Shown: piece after piece, positions 7,284 through 9,706 of the stretch
Layout: every line of letters begins with the position of its first letter
Position numbering within the stretch: position 1 is the first letter of the stretch
From: Deltaproteobacteria bacterium
GTDB lineage: Bacteria; Desulfobacterota; Binatia; Binatales; Binataceae
Direction: 5' to 3'
Assembly: GCA_021780585.1 (NCBI GenBank)
Contig: JAJXYM010000013.1
Coordinates: 1-9,706 of the forward strand
Length of the DNA stretch: 9,706 bases
Position numbers and translations under genes: made by a program
The notes under the pieces: model-generated
Told to the model about the DNA's origin: nothing
The model's input: the letters and a program-made list of their open reading frames with translations, nothing else
The model's database searches: none

Positions 7284-7826
7284 ATGGAACTGCGCATCGT
7301 CAAGGATAACCGGCGCGCCGCCTACGCCCGCGCCCGGATGGCTGAATTCGCCGCCCGATGCCGGCGCGGCGGACTCGCCGTGACGCCCCAGCGCCTCGCG
7401 ATCATCGAGGCGCTGCTCGGCGCGACCGACCATCCGCGCGCCGAGGCGATTTGCGCCGAAGTGCGCCGGCGCCATCCGCACGTCTCGCTCGCCACCGTGC
7501 ATCGCACGCTTGAGACGCTCTGCCGGATCGGCGAGGCGCGCAAGGTGACGACGCTGCACGACAGCGCCCGCTACGACGGCAACCTCGAACCGCATCATCA
7601 CGTGGTCTGCGTGCGTTGCCGGCGGATCCGCGACGTTGAAATCGCGGGGCTGGAGCGCGCGCTGGCGGGCGCGCTGGCCGCGCCCGGATTCAAGCCGTTC
7701 GGATGGTCGCTGGAAATCCAGGCGCTATGCGACGATTGCGCAGGTCTGGACGCGGGCGCGGGACGGGCGCCAAAATCTCGCCGCGCCCGCAAGCGCGCCG
7801 CTCAAGTCCAGGCAAACCCCGCTTGA
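7284..7826 (+). CDS. perR: PerR-like peroxide-sensing repressor (Fur family)
   Basis: The 180-residue protein has a Fur-type winged helix (VTPQRLAIIEALL at 33-45; HVSLATVHRTLETL at 66-79) and a C-terminal dimerisation domain. The regulatory metal ligands of Bacillus subtilis PerR (H37, D85, H91, H93, D104) appear as H50, D98, H104, H106 and D117. The structural zinc cysteines (C96, C99, C136, C139) appear as C109, C112, C149 and C152. All nine are shifted by exactly 13. The two Asp residues favour PerR over Fur or Zur. The family senses peroxide by metal-catalysed oxidation of the ligand histidines and then releases DNA. It sits 26 bases before rubrerythrin, so the two likely share a transcript. 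The basic C-terminal tail (about 153-180) goes beyond the zinc site. ATG 7338 (MAEFAARC) is an alternative start; neither has a good Shine-Dalgarno sequence. Confidence 0.9.
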   Translation: MELRIVKDNRRAAYARARMAEFAARCRRGGLAVTPQRLAIIEALLGATDHPRAEAICAEVRRRHPHVSLATVHRTLETLCRIGEARKVTTLHDSARYDGNLEPHHHVVCVRCRRIRDVEIAGLERALAGALAAPGFKPFGWSLEIQALCDDCAGLDAGAGRAPKSRRARKRAAQVQANPA

Positions 7827-7852
7827 AGCAAAACCCATAGGGAGCGATCACA

Positions 7853-8272
7853 ATGAGCAAGAGCCTCAAAGGCACCAAAACCCATCAGAACCTCAAAGAC
7901 GCCTTCGCCGGCGAAAGCCAGGCCAACCGCCGCTATCTTTATTTCGCCAAGGTCGCGGACGTTGAAGGCCAGCCCGAAATCGCCGGTCTGTTCCGCGACA
8001 CCGCGGAAGGCGAGACCGGCCACGCCCACGGCCATCTGGACTATCTCAAGACGGTCGGCGATCCGGTGACCGACCAGCCGATCGGCGACACCATGCTCAA
8101 TCTCAAGTCCGCCGTGCACGGCGAAACCTACGAGTACACCGACATGTATCCGGGGATGGCGAAGACGGCGCGCGAAGAGGGCTTCGGTGAAATCGCCGAC
8201 TGGTTCGAAACGCTGGCCAAAGCCGAGAAATCGCACGCCGGCCGCTTCTCCAAGGCGACCGGAACGCTCTAG
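7853..8272 (+). CDS. rbr: Rubrerythrin without a rubredoxin domain (peroxide-reducing diiron protein)
   Basis: The 139-residue four-helix diiron protein reduces hydrogen peroxide to water in the cytosol. The ligands of the rubrerythrin site are all visible: E21 in GESQANRRY, E54 and H57 in EGETGHAHGH, E91 and E94 in GETYEYTDMYP, and E125 and H128 in AEKSHAGRF. The spacings match Desulfovibrio rubrerythrin (E20, E53/H56, E94/E97, E127/H130). The protein ends about ten residues after the last ligand and has no cysteine at all, so the usual C-terminal rubredoxin electron-transfer domain is absent. A strong Shine-Dalgarno AGGGAG (7839-7844) lies eight bases before the ATG. The gene follows perR by 26 bases and precedes a multi-cluster Fe-S protein, which may supply electrons (inference). 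Control by PerR through the upstream operator is likely. Confidence 0.95.
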   Translation: MSKSLKGTKTHQNLKDAFAGESQANRRYLYFAKVADVEGQPEIAGLFRDTAEGETGHAHGHLDYLKTVGDPVTDQPIGDTMLNLKSAVHGETYEYTDMYPGMAKTAREEGFGEIADWFETLAKAEKSHAGRFSKATGTL

Positions 8273-8458
8273 GCGATCCGCCGCGGCCGTTTAATCCCGG
8301 CCGCGCGGCCATCGCCGGCGAAAGGACCGGCGCGCTCCGTCTGAAGCGGGCGGGCCGGCCTGCGCCGTGTATCTCGCGGCGGCGCGCTCGTATCCGCTAC
8401 GGGCGCGTCCGCCGGCCCCGCAACCCGCGCCGATTTATCCGCAGGCGGAATCCACGCG
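8273..8458 (+). other. Intergenic region between rubrerythrin and the Fe-S protein, with a hairpin
   Basis: This 186-base gap holds no convincing gene. CGCGGCCG (8282-8289) and CGGCCGCG (8298-8305) form a perfect 8-base stem around the loop TTTAATCC, beginning ten bases after the rubrerythrin stop. No T-run follows, so it may be a partial terminator or an mRNA-stabilising 3' end that keeps rubrerythrin expression above that of the next gene. The rest is GC-rich with no clear promoter. AGGCGGAA shortly before the ATG at 8459 is the probable Shine-Dalgarno region. Confidence 0.5.
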
Positions 8459-9706
8459 ATGAGCCGAATCGAATCCCGACCCACCGACGGCCTCTCCTAC
8501 GACCCCAACGAACCGAAGTACTGGGATCGCGCCAAACTCGACGGCGAAATCGACCGGGTCTTCGACGTCTGTCACGGATGCCGGCTGTGCTTTAATCTGT
8601 GCCAGTCGTTTCCTGATCTGTTCCAGGCGATCGATCGTCACGGCGAGGATATCCGCAACGTGCCGCGCGCCGAAAAGGAGCGGGTGCTCGATCTGTGCTG
8701 GGAATGCAAGCTGTGCGAGGTGAAGTGTCCCTACACGCCGCGCGACAAGCATGAGTTCCAGCTCGATTTCCCCGCCCTGGTGCTGCGCGCGCGCGCCGTG
8801 CGGGCGCGGGAAAACGGAATCGCGCGGCGCGAGAAAATGCTCGGCGATCCGGATCGCGCGGGCAAGCTCGGAGCGAAAATGCCCGCGCTGGCGAACTGGG
8901 CCTGCCGCGGCCAGTTGCAGCGCCGCGTGATGGAACGCCTGCTCGGCATCCATCGGGATAAAAAACTGCCCGAGTTCGCCAGCGAAACCTTCGAGAAATG
9001 GCTCGCCCGCACCGGGCTGCCGCCGGCCCCGGCCGCGCCGGCCGCGAAGGTCGCGATTTTCCATACCTGTTTCGTCAATTACTACAATCCCGCGCCGGGT
9101 CAGGCGCTGGTCAAGGTGCTGGCGCGCAACGGCTGCGCGCTGACGAGTCCCGGACAGAATTGCTGCGGGATGCCGGCGCTGGACGGCGGCGACGTCGCCT
9201 TTGCGCAAAAGCAGGCGCGCGCCAACGTCGCCGAATTGCTGCCGCTCGCGCGCCAGGGCTTCAAAATCGCCGCGATCAATCCGACTTGCTCGATGACGCT
9301 GCGGCGCGAATATCCGACGCTGGTCGGCACGCCCGAAGCGCGCGAGGTCGCCGCCGCGATCGTCGATCCGGGCGAGTTGCTCGATCAATTGCGCCGCGCC
9401 GGTAATTTCGATCGCGATTTCAAATCGACGCCGGGCAAGGTCGCCTATCATGTGCCGTGCCATCTGAAGGCCCAGGCGATTGGACTCCGCTCGCGCGACC
9501 TGATGCGCCAGATACCGGGAGTCGAAGTCGCCACCGTCGACGCCTGCACCGCCCATGACGGCACGTGGGCGATGAAAACAGAATTTTTCCCGCTCTCGAT
9601 GAAATGGGGCGAAAAGGCGTTCGCCGGAATGCGCGCCGCCGAAGCGCAAATCATGACCACCGATTGTCCGCTCGCCGCGCTCCAGATCGAGCAGGCCACC
9701 GGAACG
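8459..9706 (+). CDS. GlpC/HdrD-like (Fe-S)-binding oxidoreductase with CCG domains (runs off the right edge)
   Basis: 416 residues are visible, with no stop before the window ends. Two [4Fe-4S] motifs of ferredoxin type come first: C38, C41, C44, C48 (CHGCRLCFNLCQSFP) and C80, C83, C86, C90 (CWECKLCEVKCPYTP). A first CCG-type domain follows, with C204, the CCG at 235-237 and C277 (NPTCS). The second repeat has C334 (VPCHLKAQ), then DACTAHDGTW at 361-370 where CCG is expected, and C403 (TTDCPL). This is the architecture of GlpC and of the HdrD/HdrB subunits, which pass electrons between quinones or Fe-S carriers and thiols or disulfides. No membrane segment or signal peptide is visible, so a cytosolic or peripheral protein is likely. 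Position after perR and rubrerythrin suggests a role in peroxide reduction or repair. The substrate is unknown. Confidence 0.88.
   Translation, partial: MSRIESRPTDGLSYDPNEPKYWDRAKLDGEIDRVFDVCHGCRLCFNLCQSFPDLFQAIDRHGEDIRNVPRAEKERVLDLCWECKLCEVKCPYTPRDKHEFQLDFPALVLRARAVRARENGIARREKMLGDPDRAGKLGAKMPALANWACRGQLQRRVMERLLGIHRDKKLPEFASETFEKWLARTGLPPAPAAPAAKVAIFHTCFVNYYNPAPGQALVKVLARNGCALTSPGQNCCGMPALDGGDVAFAQKQARANVAELLPLARQGFKIAAINPTCSMTLRREYPTLVGTPEAREVAAAIVDPGELLDQLRRAGNFDRDFKSTPGKVAYHVPCHLKAQAIGLRSRDLMRQIPGVEVATVDACTAHDGTWAMKTEFFPLSMKWGEKAFAGMRAAEAQIMTTDCPLAALQIEQATGT

Noticed and set aside
7040..7303. N-terminal extension of the histidine kinase to ATG 7303
   Set aside because: The translated segment is Arg-rich and disordered, and overlaps the perR start and the Fur-type operator. 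GTG 7039 explains the domain layout better.
8435..9649. Open frame of 404 codons on the minus strand over the Fe-S protein gene
   Set aside because: The opposite strand has eight correctly spaced cluster cysteines and CCG motifs; this frame has none and is Arg/Ala/Gly-rich.
1..9706. tRNA, rRNA, insertion sequence, phage, CRISPR or toxin-antitoxin content
   Set aside because: I saw no cloverleaf, transposase, terminal repeats with target duplication, spaced direct repeats or small paired frames. The window reads as ordinary core chromosome.

Overview
This is a GC-rich (visibly well above 60% GC), Gram-negative chromosomal segment. A TonB-dependent outer-membrane receptor shows there is an outer membrane. 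GlnE (glutamine synthetase adenylyltransferase) and a PerR/rubrerythrin pair fit a proteobacterium or a deltaproteobacterial-type lineage (Desulfobacterota, Myxococcota or Binatota). I cannot fix the taxon from sequence alone. I see no tRNA or rRNA gene, no insertion sequence, no CRISPR array and no sign of recent transfer.

Layout, left to right. (1) 1-216, minus strand: the N-terminal part of cobU, a cobinamide kinase/guanylyltransferase of B12 salvage. (2) 217-645: a divergent intergenic region carrying a well-formed cobalamin riboswitch on the plus strand. (3) 646-2763, plus: a BtuB-like TonB-dependent receptor controlled by that riboswitch. Together these form a cobalamin uptake and salvage locus. 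(4) 2788-5769, minus: full-length glnE, convergent with btuB across a 24-base gap. (5) 5897-7039, minus: a soluble PAS-containing sensor histidine kinase with no response regulator in view. A strong inverted repeat lies between it and glnE. (6) 7040-7283: a divergent regulatory region with a near-consensus Fur/PerR-type operator next to the regulator gene. (7) 7284-7826, 7853-8272 and 8459-9706+, plus: perR, a rubredoxin-less rubrerythrin, and a GlpC/HdrD-like protein with two [4Fe-4S] motifs and two CCG-type domains, which runs off the window.

How the genes work together. The left block imports corrinoid when the riboswitch senses low B12, and processes cobinamide. The middle block holds nitrogen control (GlnE adjusts glutamine synthetase) and a signalling kinase of unknown input. 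The right block looks like a peroxide-defence operon. PerR has all five metal-sensing ligands of the Bacillus protein at identical spacing and probably represses itself and the rubrerythrin. The rubrerythrin reduces peroxide but lacks its own rubredoxin domain. The Fe-S/CCG protein downstream is a candidate for the missing electron-delivery partner (inference).

The most interesting feature is this perR-rubrerythrin-CCG protein set. In the CCG protein, the second CCG motif has lost its paired cysteines and reads CTAHDGT. I do not claim it is undescribed: I recall similar gene neighbourhoods in other bacteria, but I know of no established biochemistry for the Fe-S partner.
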